Numbered from the stretch's first letter, positions 10,511 through 22,488 are shown. The stretch: 64,000 bases of DNA from Acidovorax radicis (GCF_020510705.1 NZ_CP075184.1:3038001-3102000); one strand, 5' to 3'. Notes: generated by a model from the letters alone, not told the origin. Translations and numbers: made by a program.

Positions 10511-10757
10511 ACTGTTTTTGCTCATCCTCAGGCATAGGCCGTGCCTGTTGCATCAGGCCTTCCATCTGCTGCTTGACCTGTTGTTGCATCTGCTGGCTTT
10601 GCTCGCGCACCGTGGCGGCAGGCGCCGGTGCCACCGGACCGGGCACACTTTGAAACGCGGGCACGGGCGCGCGCGTGGCTGCCAGCTGTTTTTTGACCAG
10701 CACACCCACCAGGGCCAGCGCCACCACCAGCCCTACCAAACCGAACGCTGCACGCAT
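10509..10757 (-). CDS. small single-pass membrane protein with Gln-rich tail
   Basis: An 82-residue protein with one N-terminal membrane segment (AFGLVGLVVALALVGVLV), then a Pro/Ala-rich linker and a Gln/Met-rich tail (REQSQQMQQQVKQQ) likely to be helical or coiled coil. The frame is open further upstream, but residues before the ATG at 10757 look non-coding, and starting there puts the hydrophobic segment at the N-terminus. It lies immediately upstream of the tadA fusion on the same strand, separated only by repeat copy B. Function unknown. Confidence 0.6.
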
Positions 10758-10852
10758 GTCATGGCTCCTTGCCGGGCAACGCCGGCACGATTGATATCGG
10801 CCAGACTGTAAAGGATGCCCGGCAACCCCAGATCGATCCGGCACCCGGATGC

Positions 10853-10876
10853 AAAAACGGCCGCACAGGGCGGCCG
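10853..10876 (-). terminator. rho-independent terminator of the ABC substrate-binding protein gene
   Basis: On the minus strand the stem CGGCCGC / GCGGCCG with a short loop is followed by TTTTTG. It sits about 27 bases after the stop of the substrate-binding protein gene. Confidence 0.85.
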
Positions 10877-10902
10877 CTCAACGTCTGCGTCAGACCGCTG
10901 CG

Positions 10903-12060
10903 TCAGTTCAGTGCCACGCGGTGGCCATCCTTGTAGGTGTAGAGGGTCACGGCGGGTGTCGTCAGCTCGCCCTTGGCGGTGAAGGCGATGTTGGCTGTCA
11001 CGCCCTTGTATTCCGTTTTAGCAAGGAACGGGGTGAACACCTTGGGATCCACCGAATTGGCGCGCTTCATGGCGTCGGCCAGCACCATGGCGGCGTCATA
11101 GGCATAGGGGCTGTAGATCTGAAACTGGCCCGGGAACTTGGCGTCATAGCGCTTCTTCCAGTCGCTGCCGCCCTGCATCTTGTCGACCGACGCACCGCCG
11201 GTGGCGCAGGTCACGTTCTTGAGCCCCGGGGTTTTGCCAGACAGCTCGGGCAGCTTTTCGGTGCACAGCGCGTCACCGCCAAAGTACTTCACATGGCCCA
11301 GCCCGAGTTGCTCCATCTGGCGCAGCATGGGGCCGGCTTGTGCGTCCAGGCCACCATAAAAAATCGCATCCGGCTTCTTGCTCTTGATGGCCGTGAGGAT
11401 GGCCATGAAGTCGGTCGCCTTGTCGTTGGTGAACTCTTCGCCCACCACCTTCAGGCCCTTTTGCAGCGCCGTGGCCTTGAACACAGACGCCACGCCCTGC
11501 CCGTAGGCGGTGCGGTCGTCGATGATGGCTACCGACTTGAGCTTCAGGTGGTCAGCGCCAAACAACGCCAGCGCAGCGCCCAGGGCGTTGTCATTGGCAA
11601 TGAGGCGAAACGTGGTCTTGTTGCCGGGCTTGGTCAGATCGGGGTTGGAGGCCGATGCCGTGATGTGTGGCAGGCCACACTTGTCATACACCGACGAGGC
11701 CGGGATGGACGTACCCGACTGCAAGTGGCCCACCACGCCCGCCACGTTCTGGTCACACAGCTTTTGGGCCACGGCGGTGGCTTGGCGGGGGTCGCCCGCA
11801 TCGTCTTCGGCCGCGATCTCGAACTTGATCTTTTTGCCGCCAATCACCAAGCCCTGTGCGTTGAGGTCGTCAATCGCCATGCGCACGCCGTTTTCTGTGT
11901 CCTTGCCGATGTGGGCAATGCCGCCGGAAACTGGCCCCGCGTGGGCGATCTTGACAGTCTGCGTGTCTTGGGCAAACACACTGGCAGAGGCCAGCGAACA
12001 AGCCGCCAGTGCAGCCGCAGCAGTCAACGAGAAACGGGGCGAAGAAGAAAAACGCAGCAC
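10903..12060 (-). CDS. branched-chain amino acid ABC transporter substrate-binding protein
   Basis: Periplasmic receptor of the LivJ/LivK type, 385 residues. It has a Sec signal peptide (FSLTAAAALAACSLASASVFAQ) and then the ligand-binding fold starting VKIAHAGPVSGGIAHIGKD, a standard opening for this family. Further family signatures are DDAGDPRQATAVAQKL and YSPYAYDAAMVLADAM. The frame is open to 12162, but the GTG at 12060 has GGAG at proper spacing and gives a clean signal peptide. Its permease and ATPase genes are not beside it, so it is an orphan receptor or works with a transporter encoded elsewhere. Ligand unknown; leucine, isoleucine and valine are usual for the family. Confidence 0.9.
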   Translation of the reverse strand: MLRFSSSPRFSLTAAAALAACSLASASVFAQDTQTVKIAHAGPVSGGIAHIGKDTENGVRMAIDDLNAQGLVIGGKKIKFEIAAEDDAGDPRQATAVAQKLCDQNVAGVVGHLQSGTSIPASSVYDKCGLPHITASASNPDLTKPGNKTTFRLIANDNALGAALALFGADHLKLKSVAIIDDRTAYGQGVASVFKATALQKGLKVVGEEFTNDKATDFMAILTAIKSKKPDAIFYGGLDAQAGPMLRQMEQLGLGHVKYFGGDALCTEKLPELSGKTPGLKNVTCATGGASVDKMQGGSDWKKRYDAKFPGQFQIYSPYAYDAAMVLADAMKRANSVDPKVFTPFLAKTEYKGVTANIAFTAKGELTTPAVTLYTYKDGHRVALN

Positions 12061-12436
12061 AGTGAAAATCTCCAGAATCGGTACAAAAAGCAGCCCGCCG
12101 CACCACATCAGGGCATCGGCACGCCCCACATCGTAGCCATTTGCACCACCATGGGAAGGCATTTAATGTGTATGCATAGCAATATTCAGTGCCATTACCT
12201 TGGCTAATGAAGTTGTACACAAGCGCCTTGGAACTCATAGTGCGACCCGCAAGCGTCAGAAGATCGGCCTCGGCGAGCCCGCCTACTGCCGGGGCGCAAG
12301 CACACAGGCCAATCCCCCGAATGCGCGGCCACTCCCGGGCCTCGCCTGAGCTGGGCTGGACCGGGCTGGCAACCGTCCGCCAGTTCCCGGCCACACACGG
12401 ATGCGCTAGCGCTGTAGAGGCTTGCGGGCCATCGGG
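12061..12436. other. intergenic region, no gene seen
   Basis: This stretch holds the promoter and leader of the substrate-binding protein gene and the 3' flank of nirE. I see no convincing ORF, terminator or operator. A short GCTAGCGCTGTAGAGG motif near 12405 faintly resembles the palindromic repeat but lacks the second arm. Confidence 0.4.
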
Positions 12437-15189
<2,753 letters not shown>

Positions 15190-15210
15190 TTTCTTAGACA
15201 GGAGCAAACC

Positions 15211-15537
15211 ATGACGAACCAATCCATTGCATGGCATATGGCCTTGGCCATTGCGCTCGGGCTTGCCAGCGGAGCCGCAAGCGCTGCCGGCCCCGAAGAG
15301 GCCATGAACAAGGCTGGCTGCATGGCATGCCACTCCAAGGACAAGAAGCTGGTGGGCCCGGCGTTCAAGGAGATTGGCGCCAAGTACAAGGGCAAAGACG
15401 TCACTGCGCAGCTGATGGACAAAGTGCGCAAAGGCGGCTCAGGCAGCTTTGGCCCCATTCCGATGTCCCCCAACACACCGGACAAGATCAGCGACGCTGA
15501 TCTGAAGGCCGCTGTGGAGTTCATTCTCAAATCCTGA
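15211..15537 (+). CDS. nirM: cytochrome c-551-type electron donor to NirS
   Basis: A 108-residue periplasmic monoheme cytochrome. It has a signal peptide ending SAASAA|G, heme motif CMACH (about residue 37) and the axial Met in GPIPMSPN near residue 85, as in class I c551 cytochromes. Its place directly after nirS and before nirC matches nirM of the Pseudomonas nirSMCFDLGHJEN order. It probably carries electrons from the bc1 complex to NirS. AGGAGC precedes the ATG. Confidence 0.9.
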   Translation: MTNQSIAWHMALAIALGLASGAASAAGPEEAMNKAGCMACHSKDKKLVGPAFKEIGAKYKGKDVTAQLMDKVRKGGSGSFGPIPMSPNTPDKISDADLKAAVEFILKS

Positions 15538-15558
15538 GCGCCCTGCGCAACAACTGCC

Positions 15559-15903
15559 ATGTGGACCCGCACCGCTGTGTTGTTGCCGTTGATCCTGGCC
15601 TGTGCCGGGGTGGCGGCGCAGCCGTCCCAGTCACCGGCCCGCCAGCAAGAGCTGGTGCGCATGGTGCGCCAGGACTGCGGGTCTTGCCACGGCATGCACC
15701 TCACGGGCGGGCTGGGCCCGCCCCTTACTTCAGCAGCCTTGGTGAACCAATCCGTTCAGTCCATGGCTGCCACCATTTTTCACGGCCGCCCCGGCACGCC
15801 CATGCCGCCGTGGCGCGACTTTCTGACCGAGGCAGAGGCTCAGTGGATCGCTGAACAACTGTCCGTCGGATTTCCTCCCTTACCTTCCAGGCCCCTGCCA
15901 TGA
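15559..15903 (+). CDS. nirC: c-type cytochrome NirC (cytochrome c55X)
   Basis: A 114-residue periplasmic monoheme cytochrome with a signal peptide (ending GVAAQ) and heme motif CGSCH (about residue 40), followed by MHLTGGLGPPL and the Met-containing TPMPPWRDFL. In other denitrifiers NirC supports NirS maturation or reduction and late heme d1 steps. The stop overlaps the nirF start (ATGA at 15900), which indicates translational coupling. This NirC is unrelated to the nitrite channel of the same name; a channel of that family is at 35489. Confidence 0.88.
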   Translation: MWTRTAVLLPLILACAGVAAQPSQSPARQQELVRMVRQDCGSCHGMHLTGGLGPPLTSAALVNQSVQSMAATIFHGRPGTPMPPWRDFLTEAEAQWIAEQLSVGFPPLPSRPLP

Positions 15904-17087
15904 AACGACGCCCGCTGCTTTCTTGCCTGGCCGCCCTGCCGCTGCTGGCCAGCGGATGCGCCACCCTCGCGCCCGAGGCGTTGATGGGCACAGGAGACCT
16001 GGGGGTGGTGATCGAGCGCGCAACAGGCTCCGTCCTGCTCGTCAACACCAGCCACCATACCGTTCTGGCACGGGTATCAGGGCTGGGCGATCTCTCGCAC
16101 GCGTCCGTGGTGTTCTCCCGCGATGGCCGCAACGCCTACGTCTTTGGGCGCGATGGCGCCGTGACCCGCATCGACCTCATCACCCGCCGGATCACCGCAC
16201 GCGAGCAGCAGGCAGGCAACTCGATCGGGGGCGCCATCAGCGCCGACGGAACGCTGATTGCCGCGCAAAATTACACACCCGGTGGCGTCAAGGTGTTCGA
16301 CGCCACCACCATGCAGTTGTTGGCGGATATTCCGGCACTCACGCGCGAAGGCCAAAGATCGCGCGTAGTGGGGCTGGCCGACTTGCCTGGCCGCCGCTTC
16401 ATCTACAGCCTCTTTGATGCCGATGCCATCTGCATTGCCGACTGCAGTAATCCCACCCAGCCCCAAATAACCCGCATCGACAACATTGGCCACCAGCCCT
16501 ATGACGCCCTCGTCACGCCCGACGGTCGGCACTACATCGCGGGTCTATTTGGCGAGGACGGTCTCGCACTGGTAGACACATGGGCAGAGCAACCATCGGC
16601 ACGCCGGATTCTGAGCGGCTATGGCCGTGGCCAGCAGCCCTTGCCCGTCTTCAAGATGCCCCATTTGCGCGGCTGGGCCGTGGCGGGGCGGCACGCTTAT
16701 TTGCCAGCCATCGGGCGCCATGAGGTGCTGATCGTGGACACCACGTCCTGGACCGAAGTCGGTCGTATCCCCGTGGCTGGGCAACCGGTGTTTGTCATGG
16801 CAAGGCCTGACGGGCGGCAAGTCTGGGTGAACTTCGCCGTGCCTGACTACCATCGCGTGCAGGTTATCGACACCATGGATCAACGCGTCGTGGCCACCTT
16901 GCAGCCAGGCAAAGCGGTGATGCATATGGAGTTCACGCCACGCGGCGAATCGGTGTGGATCAGTTGCCGCGACGACGACCGGGTGCAAGTGGTAAACACG
17001 GCGACTCTGGCCACGCAGGCGTCCCTGCCTGCGCAGGCGCCCAGTGGCATTTTCTTCTCGGCACGCGCACAACGCATGGGCTTTTGA
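15900..17087 (+). CDS. nirF: heme d1 biosynthesis protein NirF, lipoprotein
   Basis: A 395-residue periplasmic protein with the d1-type beta-propeller fold, needed for a late step of heme d1 formation. The N-terminus has a lipoprotein signal with lipobox LLASGC, so it should be membrane-anchored in the periplasm. Propeller repeats such as VVFSRDGRNAYVFGRDG resemble NirS and NirN but there is no c-heme motif, which separates NirF from NirN. It overlaps nirC by four bases and is followed one base later by the nirDL start. Confidence 0.92.
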   Translation: MKRRPLLSCLAALPLLASGCATLAPEALMGTGDLGVVIERATGSVLLVNTSHHTVLARVSGLGDLSHASVVFSRDGRNAYVFGRDGAVTRIDLITRRITAREQQAGNSIGGAISADGTLIAAQNYTPGGVKVFDATTMQLLADIPALTREGQRSRVVGLADLPGRRFIYSLFDADAICIADCSNPTQPQITRIDNIGHQPYDALVTPDGRHYIAGLFGEDGLALVDTWAEQPSARRILSGYGRGQQPLPVFKMPHLRGWAVAGRHAYLPAIGRHEVLIVDTTSWTEVGRIPVAGQPVFVMARPDGRQVWVNFAVPDYHRVQVIDTMDQRVVATLQPGKAVMHMEFTPRGESVWISCRDDDRVQVVNTATLATQASLPAQAPSGIFFSARAQRMGF

Positions 17088-17088
17088 C

Positions 17089-18084
17089 ATGCATGCCCTC
17101 GCCAAGGACTTACCGCTGCTCAACGCGTGGCAACGCGATTTCCCGCTGTGCACCCATCCGTTTGCCGTGCTCGGATGTGCGCTGGACAGGCCGGTCGACG
17201 ACATCCTCGCCACCTGCCGGCACCTTCTGCACACAGGCACCTTGAGTCGCATTGGGGGCGTCTTCGCGCCGGGCGCAGGCGGCGCCGGCATGCTGGCAGC
17301 CATGGCCGTGCCCACGGAAAGGCTGGACGAGGTGGCCGCCTTCGTCTCGGCTCACCCAGGGGTAAACCACAACTACGAGCGCGACAACCCGCTCAATCTA
17401 TGGTTCGTCATCACCGCAGCGGACCCCACTGCCATGGAGCGCATCCTGGCGGGTATCGAGCGCCACACAGGCCTCACTGTGGAGCGACTCCCGATGGTGC
17501 GCCCCTATCGCATCGACCTGGGGTTTGATCTGGGCCGCAGCACCGCTGCGGCCGGTGGCATCACATTGGCCGCAATAACCCCCGTGCCAGAACCTGAGGC
17601 AGGCCTTGCGGCCCTCGCCGAACAGGGCCTGCCGGTCGTGGCGCAGCCTTTTGAAGCCTGGGCGCAGCAGCTGGGATGGACAGAACCCGAGGTCTTGTCA
17701 GTCCTCGCCCGCTGGCTGGCCCAGGGCACCCTGAGCCGTTTTGGCATGGTGGTTCGCCACCACGAAATGGGCTTCACGGCCAACGCCATGACCGTCTTCG
17801 ATGTGTCGGACGAGCAGGTCGATGCCTGCGGAGAAATGCTGGCGCGGCAACCAGGCATCACGCTCGCCTACCGCCGCGCCCGCTCGAAAAACTGGCCCTA
17901 CAACCTGTACTGCATGGTGCACGGCCGCGAACGCGGCGAGGTGCTGGCGCTCGTAGAGCAGGCGGCACAAGAAGCCAGCATCGGGCATCTGCCGCACCAG
18001 GTGCTTTTTTCGCTGCGCCGCTTCACACAGCGCGGCCCACGCCGTTTTGCCGCGGCAACGCCCACCAAAGCCCGCCATGCTTAG
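17089..18084 (+). CDS. nirDL: siroheme decarboxylase, NirD-NirL fusion
   Basis: A 331-residue protein made of two AsnC/Lrp-like halves, each a helix-turn-helix-like part followed by a RAM-like ferredoxin fold. First half: PVDDILATCRHLLHTGTLSR and HNYERDNPLNLWFVI. Second half: VLSVLARWLAQGTLSRFG and SKNWPYNLYCMVHG. In Pseudomonas these are separate genes nirD and nirL; fused forms are known elsewhere. With NirG and NirH it removes acetate side chains of siroheme to give didecarboxysiroheme in heme d1 synthesis. The halves are joined by a Pro/Glu-rich linker (TPVPEPEAG). It is not a DNA regulator despite the fold. Confidence 0.9.
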   Translation: MHALAKDLPLLNAWQRDFPLCTHPFAVLGCALDRPVDDILATCRHLLHTGTLSRIGGVFAPGAGGAGMLAAMAVPTERLDEVAAFVSAHPGVNHNYERDNPLNLWFVITAADPTAMERILAGIERHTGLTVERLPMVRPYRIDLGFDLGRSTAAAGGITLAAITPVPEPEAGLAALAEQGLPVVAQPFEAWAQQLGWTEPEVLSVLARWLAQGTLSRFGMVVRHHEMGFTANAMTVFDVSDEQVDACGEMLARQPGITLAYRRARSKNWPYNLYCMVHGRERGEVLALVEQAAQEASIGHLPHQVLFSLRRFTQRGPRRFAAATPTKARHA

Positions 18085-18565
18085 CACAGACCAACTGCGT
18101 CTCATGGACTACCTGCACGGCGGCTTTCCGGTGGTGGACCGCCCGTTTGCAGCGGTGGGCGAAGCCTTGGGCTGGACCGAAGACCATGTGATCGAATCCC
18201 TTCGCCAACTGCTTTCCAACGGCGTGCTCACCCGTTTCGGCCCCCTGTTTCAGATCGAGCGGGCCGGTGGTCAGTTCATGCTGGCGGCGCTCATGGTCCC
18301 CGAAGAGCGCTTTGACGAAGTTACCGCGCTGGTGAACGCCCTGCCAGAGGTAGCGCACAACTATCGCCGTGAACACCCCACCTTGAACATGTGGTTTGTA
18401 CTGGCCGCGGAGTCGGCCGACGGCGTGGCACGGGCGGCAAAGCGCATCGAGCAATCCACAGGGCTGGCCGTGTTTCTTTTCCCCAAAGAGCGTGAATACC
18501 ACGTCGAACTGCGCTTGCCGCTTTGCGCAGACCAAGGAGTCTCCCATGGCACTTGGCGCATTTGA
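18077..18565 (+). CDS. nirG: siroheme decarboxylase subunit NirG
   Basis: A 162-residue AsnC/Lrp-like protein of the NirDLGH set (residues include FPVVDRPFAAVGEALGW and HNYRREHPTLNMWFVLA). It overlaps nirDL by eight bases and nirH by twenty, so all three are translated together. I call it NirG from order (after DL, before H) and from closer likeness to the first half of NirDL in the HNYxREHPxNxWFV motif. Confidence 0.85.
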   Translation: MLSTDQLRLMDYLHGGFPVVDRPFAAVGEALGWTEDHVIESLRQLLSNGVLTRFGPLFQIERAGGQFMLAALMVPEERFDEVTALVNALPEVAHNYRREHPTLNMWFVLAAESADGVARAAKRIEQSTGLAVFLFPKEREYHVELRLPLCADQGVSHGTWRI

Positions 18566-19028
18566 TCGTGCACTGATCGCTGCGGTGCAAGGTGGCTTGC
18601 CGCTGGTGGCGCGCCCCTACGAAGCCGTGGGTGCCATGCTCGGCGTGGACGGCGAACAGGTGCGCGCGCGGCTGCAGTCGATGCTGCAAGAGGGCCTGGT
18701 GCGTCGCATTGGTGCGGTGCCCAACCACTACCGGCTGGGCTTCACCGCCAACGGAATGAGTGTGTGGGATGTGGACGATGCGCAGGTAGACACGCTCGCC
18801 GGTCAAATTTTGCAACTCAAGGGCATCAGCCATTGCTATCGGCGCACCCGCCATCTGCCCGATTGGCCCTACAACCTGTTTGCGATGCTGCACGGGCGCT
18901 CGCGCGCAGAAGTCGAGAGCCAGGCCGACGTGGTGGCCTCGGTGCTTGGCCCGGCCTGCCGTGCGCACGACATTCTTTACTCCACCGCCATTCTCAAAAA
19001 GACAGGCCTGCGCCTGAAGGACCACTGA
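18546..19028 (+). CDS. nirH: siroheme decarboxylase subunit NirH
   Basis: A 160-residue AsnC/Lrp-like protein, last of the siroheme decarboxylase genes. Diagnostic segments are LVRRIGAVPNHYRLGFTANG and PDWPYNLFAMLHGRS, which match the second half of NirDL. The ATG at 18546 lies inside the end of nirG with a full AAGGAG ribosome binding site eight bases before it. The nirJ start follows one base after its stop. Confidence 0.87.
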   Translation: MALGAFDRALIAAVQGGLPLVARPYEAVGAMLGVDGEQVRARLQSMLQEGLVRRIGAVPNHYRLGFTANGMSVWDVDDAQVDTLAGQILQLKGISHCYRRTRHLPDWPYNLFAMLHGRSRAEVESQADVVASVLGPACRAHDILYSTAILKKTGLRLKDH

Positions 19029-19029
19029 G

Positions 19030-20268
19030 ATGTTTCGCATCAGCCAATACATGCGCGAGCTCGCCCGCGCACAAGCCGACGGTGTGTACCCAGCTGCGCA
19101 TGACCGCAAGGCCAAAGGGCCCGTGGTGATATGGAATCTGATCCGGCGTTGTAACCTCACCTGCAAACACTGCTACGCCCTGTCGGCAGATCACGACTAT
19201 TCAGGCGAGCTGTCACGCGCTGAAGTGTTCGATGTGATGCAGGATCTGCGGGCCTACGGCGTCCCGGTGCTCATTCTTTCGGGCGGAGAGCCTCTGATGC
19301 GCCCCGACCTCTTCGAGATCGCCCAGCGCGCACGCGAGATGGGTTTCTACACGGGCCTGTCTACCAACGGCACGCTCATCGACGAGCCCATGGCTGACCG
19401 TATCGCGGCAATGGAATTCGACTATGTGGGCATCAGCCTGGACGGCCTGCGTGACACGCATGACCGCTTTCGCCGCCTGCAAGGCGCCTTTGAATTAAGC
19501 CTGAACGCGTTGCACCTGCTGCGGGCCCGCGGCGTCAAGGTGGGCATGCGTTTCACGATGACCTCCATGAACGCCCACGATCTGCCCGCTCTGCTGGCGC
19601 TGATGCGTGAGCACAAGGTGGATAAATTCTATTTTTCCCATCTCAACTATGCCGGGCGCGGCAACATCCATCGCGGCAAGGACGCGCAGTTCCAGGCCAC
19701 GCGCGAAGCGCTGGAGATGCTGTTCGAACGGGCCTGGCAAGCCGCACAGGACGGACTGCCCGAGGAATATGTCACCGGCAACAACGACGCGGACGGCCCC
19801 TTCCTTTTGCAATGGGTGCGCTCGCACCTGCCGCAATGGGGCGCCCACATCGAGCAGCGGCTGCGCGCCTGGGGCGGCAACGCGAGCGGCCTGAATGTGG
19901 CCAACATCGACAACCTCGGCCTTGTGCACCCCGACACCATGTGGTGGCACCACACGCTTGGCGACGTGCGCCAGCGTCCGTTTTCGGACATCTGGAACGA
20001 CATGTCCGACCCGCTGATGGCTGGACTCAAGCAGCAACCACGCCCGGTGCAGGGCCGGTGCGCGCAGTGCCGCTATTTGTCGATGTGTGGTGGCAACACG
20101 CGCGTGCGCGCTCAGCAGCTCACCGGCAACGCCTGGGCCGAAGATCCTGGCTGCTACCTGGAGGACGCAGAGATCGGCCTGCCCCCCAAAGAAACAGGTA
20201 CCACAGAAGCGGCCCCGCACAGCCGCCAGCGCGTCACCATCCCCATCCGGGAGCAGCTCCATGTATAG
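19030..20268 (+). CDS. nirJ: heme d1 biosynthesis radical SAM protein NirJ
   Basis: Radical SAM enzyme of 412 residues that converts didecarboxysiroheme side chains to the keto groups of heme d1. The SAM-binding [4Fe-4S] motif is CNLTCKHCY (about residue 43), followed by LSGGEPLMRPDL. A C-terminal Cys cluster, CAQCRYLSMCGGNTR with a later DPGCY, indicates an auxiliary cluster domain of SPASM/twitch type. Its position after nirH and before nirN is standard. It overlaps nirN by eight bases. Confidence 0.95.
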   Translation: MFRISQYMRELARAQADGVYPAAHDRKAKGPVVIWNLIRRCNLTCKHCYALSADHDYSGELSRAEVFDVMQDLRAYGVPVLILSGGEPLMRPDLFEIAQRAREMGFYTGLSTNGTLIDEPMADRIAAMEFDYVGISLDGLRDTHDRFRRLQGAFELSLNALHLLRARGVKVGMRFTMTSMNAHDLPALLALMREHKVDKFYFSHLNYAGRGNIHRGKDAQFQATREALEMLFERAWQAAQDGLPEEYVTGNNDADGPFLLQWVRSHLPQWGAHIEQRLRAWGGNASGLNVANIDNLGLVHPDTMWWHHTLGDVRQRPFSDIWNDMSDPLMAGLKQQPRPVQGRCAQCRYLSMCGGNTRVRAQQLTGNAWAEDPGCYLEDAEIGLPPKETGTTEAAPHSRQRVTIPIREQLHV

Positions 20269-21886
20269 CCCATCCGAAAACACCCGCATTGACTGGCATA
20301 CCCGCCTGGGAGACCTGGCGCGCGCAGCCCTTGTCGCGGGATTGATCTGGATGGGCAACGACCTTGCCATGGCACAAGCCGCCATCGACAGCGCCGCGCT
20401 CTACAACACCCACTGCGTTGTTTGCCATGGGGCCCAAAGGACCGGTGGCATGGGCCCTGCCCTGCTGCCCGAGAGCCTGAGCCGTCTGCGGCCGGACGAG
20501 ACCTTGCGGGTGATCAACCAGGGGCGGGTCGCCACCCAGATGCCAGCGTTCGACAACACCCTGTCGGCTGCGGAGATAAAAGCCCTGGCGGCCTTCATCC
20601 GCACACCGGTAGTGCCAGCCCCACGCTGGGCCGATGAGGACATTCGGGCGTCGCGCGAGTTTCACCCGGCACCTGCCGGGGAAGCGGCCAGACCGATATG
20701 GAGCGCAGACCCCATGAACCTCTTCGTGGTGGTAGAAGCTGGCGACCACCATGTGAGCCTGGTCGATGGCGACCGCCTGGAGGTCATCACCCGTTTTGCG
20801 AGCCGCTTCGCGCTGCATGGCGGTCCCAAATTCTCGCTAGACGGCAGGTATGTGTATTTCGGTTCGCGTGATGGCTGGATCACCAAATACGATTTGTGGC
20901 GCCAGCGCGTGGTCGCAGAGGTGCGCGCCGGTCTGAACATGCGCAACGTGGCGGTCAGCGAAGACGGCAAGTGGGTCATCGCCGCCAACTACCTGCCCCA
21001 CACGCTGGCACTGTTCGACAGTGACCTGAACCTGCAGCGCAGCTATGAAGCCCGCACGCTCGATGGGAAAACCAGCTCGCGGGTATCCGCGGTGTACGAC
21101 GCTGCGCCGCGCAAGAGCTTCGTGGTGGCTCTCAAGGACATTCCTGAACTCTGGGAAATATCCTACGACCCGCAGGCCTCGCCTATCTACGACGGTCTGG
21201 TGCACGACTACAAAATGAGTGAGGCGCTCGGCAAGCCCGGCTATCTGGGCGTGCGGCGCACGCCGCTGGACGAACCACTCGACGATTTCTTCTTCGACCA
21301 GAGCTACCGCAACGTATTGGGGGCCACCCGGCCCAAGGATGGGGGCAGCGGCCAGGCCACAGCCCAGGTGGTGAACCTGGATGCACGACGCAAGATCGCC
21401 GACCTGCCGATCGCGGGCATGCCTCACCTGGGGTCGGGAATCACGTTTGCATGGAACGGAACCACCGTCTTGGCCTCACCCAACCTCAAGGATGGCAGCG
21501 TCGATGTCATCGATATGCAGACCTGGAAGCCCGTCGCCAGTATCCCCACGCCCGGGCCCGGCTTCTTCATGCGGAGCCACGAAAAGACGCCTTATGCCTG
21601 GGCCGACTCGATGATGAGTGCCACGGCCAAAGATACCCTCACCATCATCGACAAAGCCACGCTCAAACCGGTGGCCAGTGTGCGCGAGCCCGGCAAAACG
21701 CTGGCCCATATCGAGTTCACCCGCGACGGACGCTATGCACTGGCCAGCCTGTGGGAGACCGACGGCGCCATCATTGTTTACGACGCCGCCACCTTCAAGG
21801 AAGTCAAGCGCCTGCCCATGAGCAAGCCCGTAGGCAAATACAACGTATGGAACAAGATAACGCGCTCGGAAGGAACCTCCCATTGA
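20261..21886 (+). CDS. nirN: dihydro-heme d1 dehydrogenase NirN, c-type cytochrome
   Basis: A NirS paralogue of 541 residues in the periplasm. It has a membrane or signal segment (AALVAGLIWMGNDLAMAQA), a c-heme domain with CVVCH, and a C-terminal d1-binding propeller (for example FSLDGRYVYFGSRDGWI). In Pseudomonas NirN completes heme d1 by introducing the acrylate double bond and passes the cofactor to NirS. The open frame begins at 20087 inside nirJ. I choose the ATG at 20261 because it has GGGAG before it and begins the signal region. Confidence 0.93.
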   Translation: MYSPSENTRIDWHTRLGDLARAALVAGLIWMGNDLAMAQAAIDSAALYNTHCVVCHGAQRTGGMGPALLPESLSRLRPDETLRVINQGRVATQMPAFDNTLSAAEIKALAAFIRTPVVPAPRWADEDIRASREFHPAPAGEAARPIWSADPMNLFVVVEAGDHHVSLVDGDRLEVITRFASRFALHGGPKFSLDGRYVYFGSRDGWITKYDLWRQRVVAEVRAGLNMRNVAVSEDGKWVIAANYLPHTLALFDSDLNLQRSYEARTLDGKTSSRVSAVYDAAPRKSFVVALKDIPELWEISYDPQASPIYDGLVHDYKMSEALGKPGYLGVRRTPLDEPLDDFFFDQSYRNVLGATRPKDGGSGQATAQVVNLDARRKIADLPIAGMPHLGSGITFAWNGTTVLASPNLKDGSVDVIDMQTWKPVASIPTPGPGFFMRSHEKTPYAWADSMMSATAKDTLTIIDKATLKPVASVREPGKTLAHIEFTRDGRYALASLWETDGAIIVYDAATFKEVKRLPMSKPVGKYNVWNKITRSEGTSH

Positions 21887-22479
21887 CGTCAGCGACGGCA
21901 CGTCTTTCGCCTGTCGAACCACCATCACCGCGCTTGGTGGGTGACCTGGTGATCTGGCTGCTGGTGCTGGCGGAGCTGCTCACTTTCGGCATGCTGTTTA
22001 TCGCCTTTGCGTTTGCCCGCATCCGCGAGAGGGCGGTTTTTTCCGCCGGGCAAGCGACGCTTGATCTGTCGCGAGGCGCAATCAACACGGTGTTGCTGGT
22101 GTCGGCCAGCTGGTGCATTGCCAGCTCCGTGCGGGCCGTGCGAGTGAACGACTCCAAGAAAGGCGCCCGGTGGTTGCTGGGTGCGCTGGCTTGTGGCTGC
22201 GGCTTTCTGGTGCTCAAGAGCGTGGAGTACCTGCACAAGTGGCAAGAGGGCATCGACATTGCCAACAACAGCTTTTACCTGCTCTACGTGATGCTCACCG
22301 GTTTCCACTTTCTGCATGCCACGGTGGGCTGCATCATCTTTGCGGTGTTATGGGCGCCCACGCGGCGCGGCGCCTACGGGGCAGACACATGCCATGCGCT
22401 GGAGACCGGTGCGGTGTTCTGGCACATGGTGGATCTGTTGTGGATGGTGCTGTTTCCTCTGGTCTACGTATTGCGCTGA
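21883..22479 (+). CDS. norE: cytochrome c oxidase subunit III-like protein NorE
   Basis: An integral membrane protein of 198 residues with five predicted helices, beginning LVGDLVIWLLVLAELLTFG and including SFYLLYVMLTGFHFLHATVG and HMVDLLWMVLFPLVYVL. This is the COX3 family variant found in nor clusters as NorE, an accessory factor that raises NO reductase activity without being a catalytic subunit. I use the TTG at 21883 because GGAAGGA precedes it by eight bases and it overlaps the nirN stop. The ATG at 21847 is in frame and possible but lacks a ribosome binding site. Confidence 0.83.
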   Translation: MTSATARLSPVEPPSPRLVGDLVIWLLVLAELLTFGMLFIAFAFARIRERAVFSAGQATLDLSRGAINTVLLVSASWCIASSVRAVRVNDSKKGARWLLGALACGCGFLVLKSVEYLHKWQEGIDIANNSFYLLYVMLTGFHFLHATVGCIIFAVLWAPTRRGAYGADTCHALETGAVFWHMVDLLWMVLFPLVYVLR

Positions 22480-22488
22480 ATACTGACA

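Noticed and set aside
12400..12422. Sixth copy of the palindromic repeat (GCTAGCGCTGTAGAGG)
   Set aside because: The second AAGCGC arm and the flanking AGCTGCT are missing, so the match is too short.
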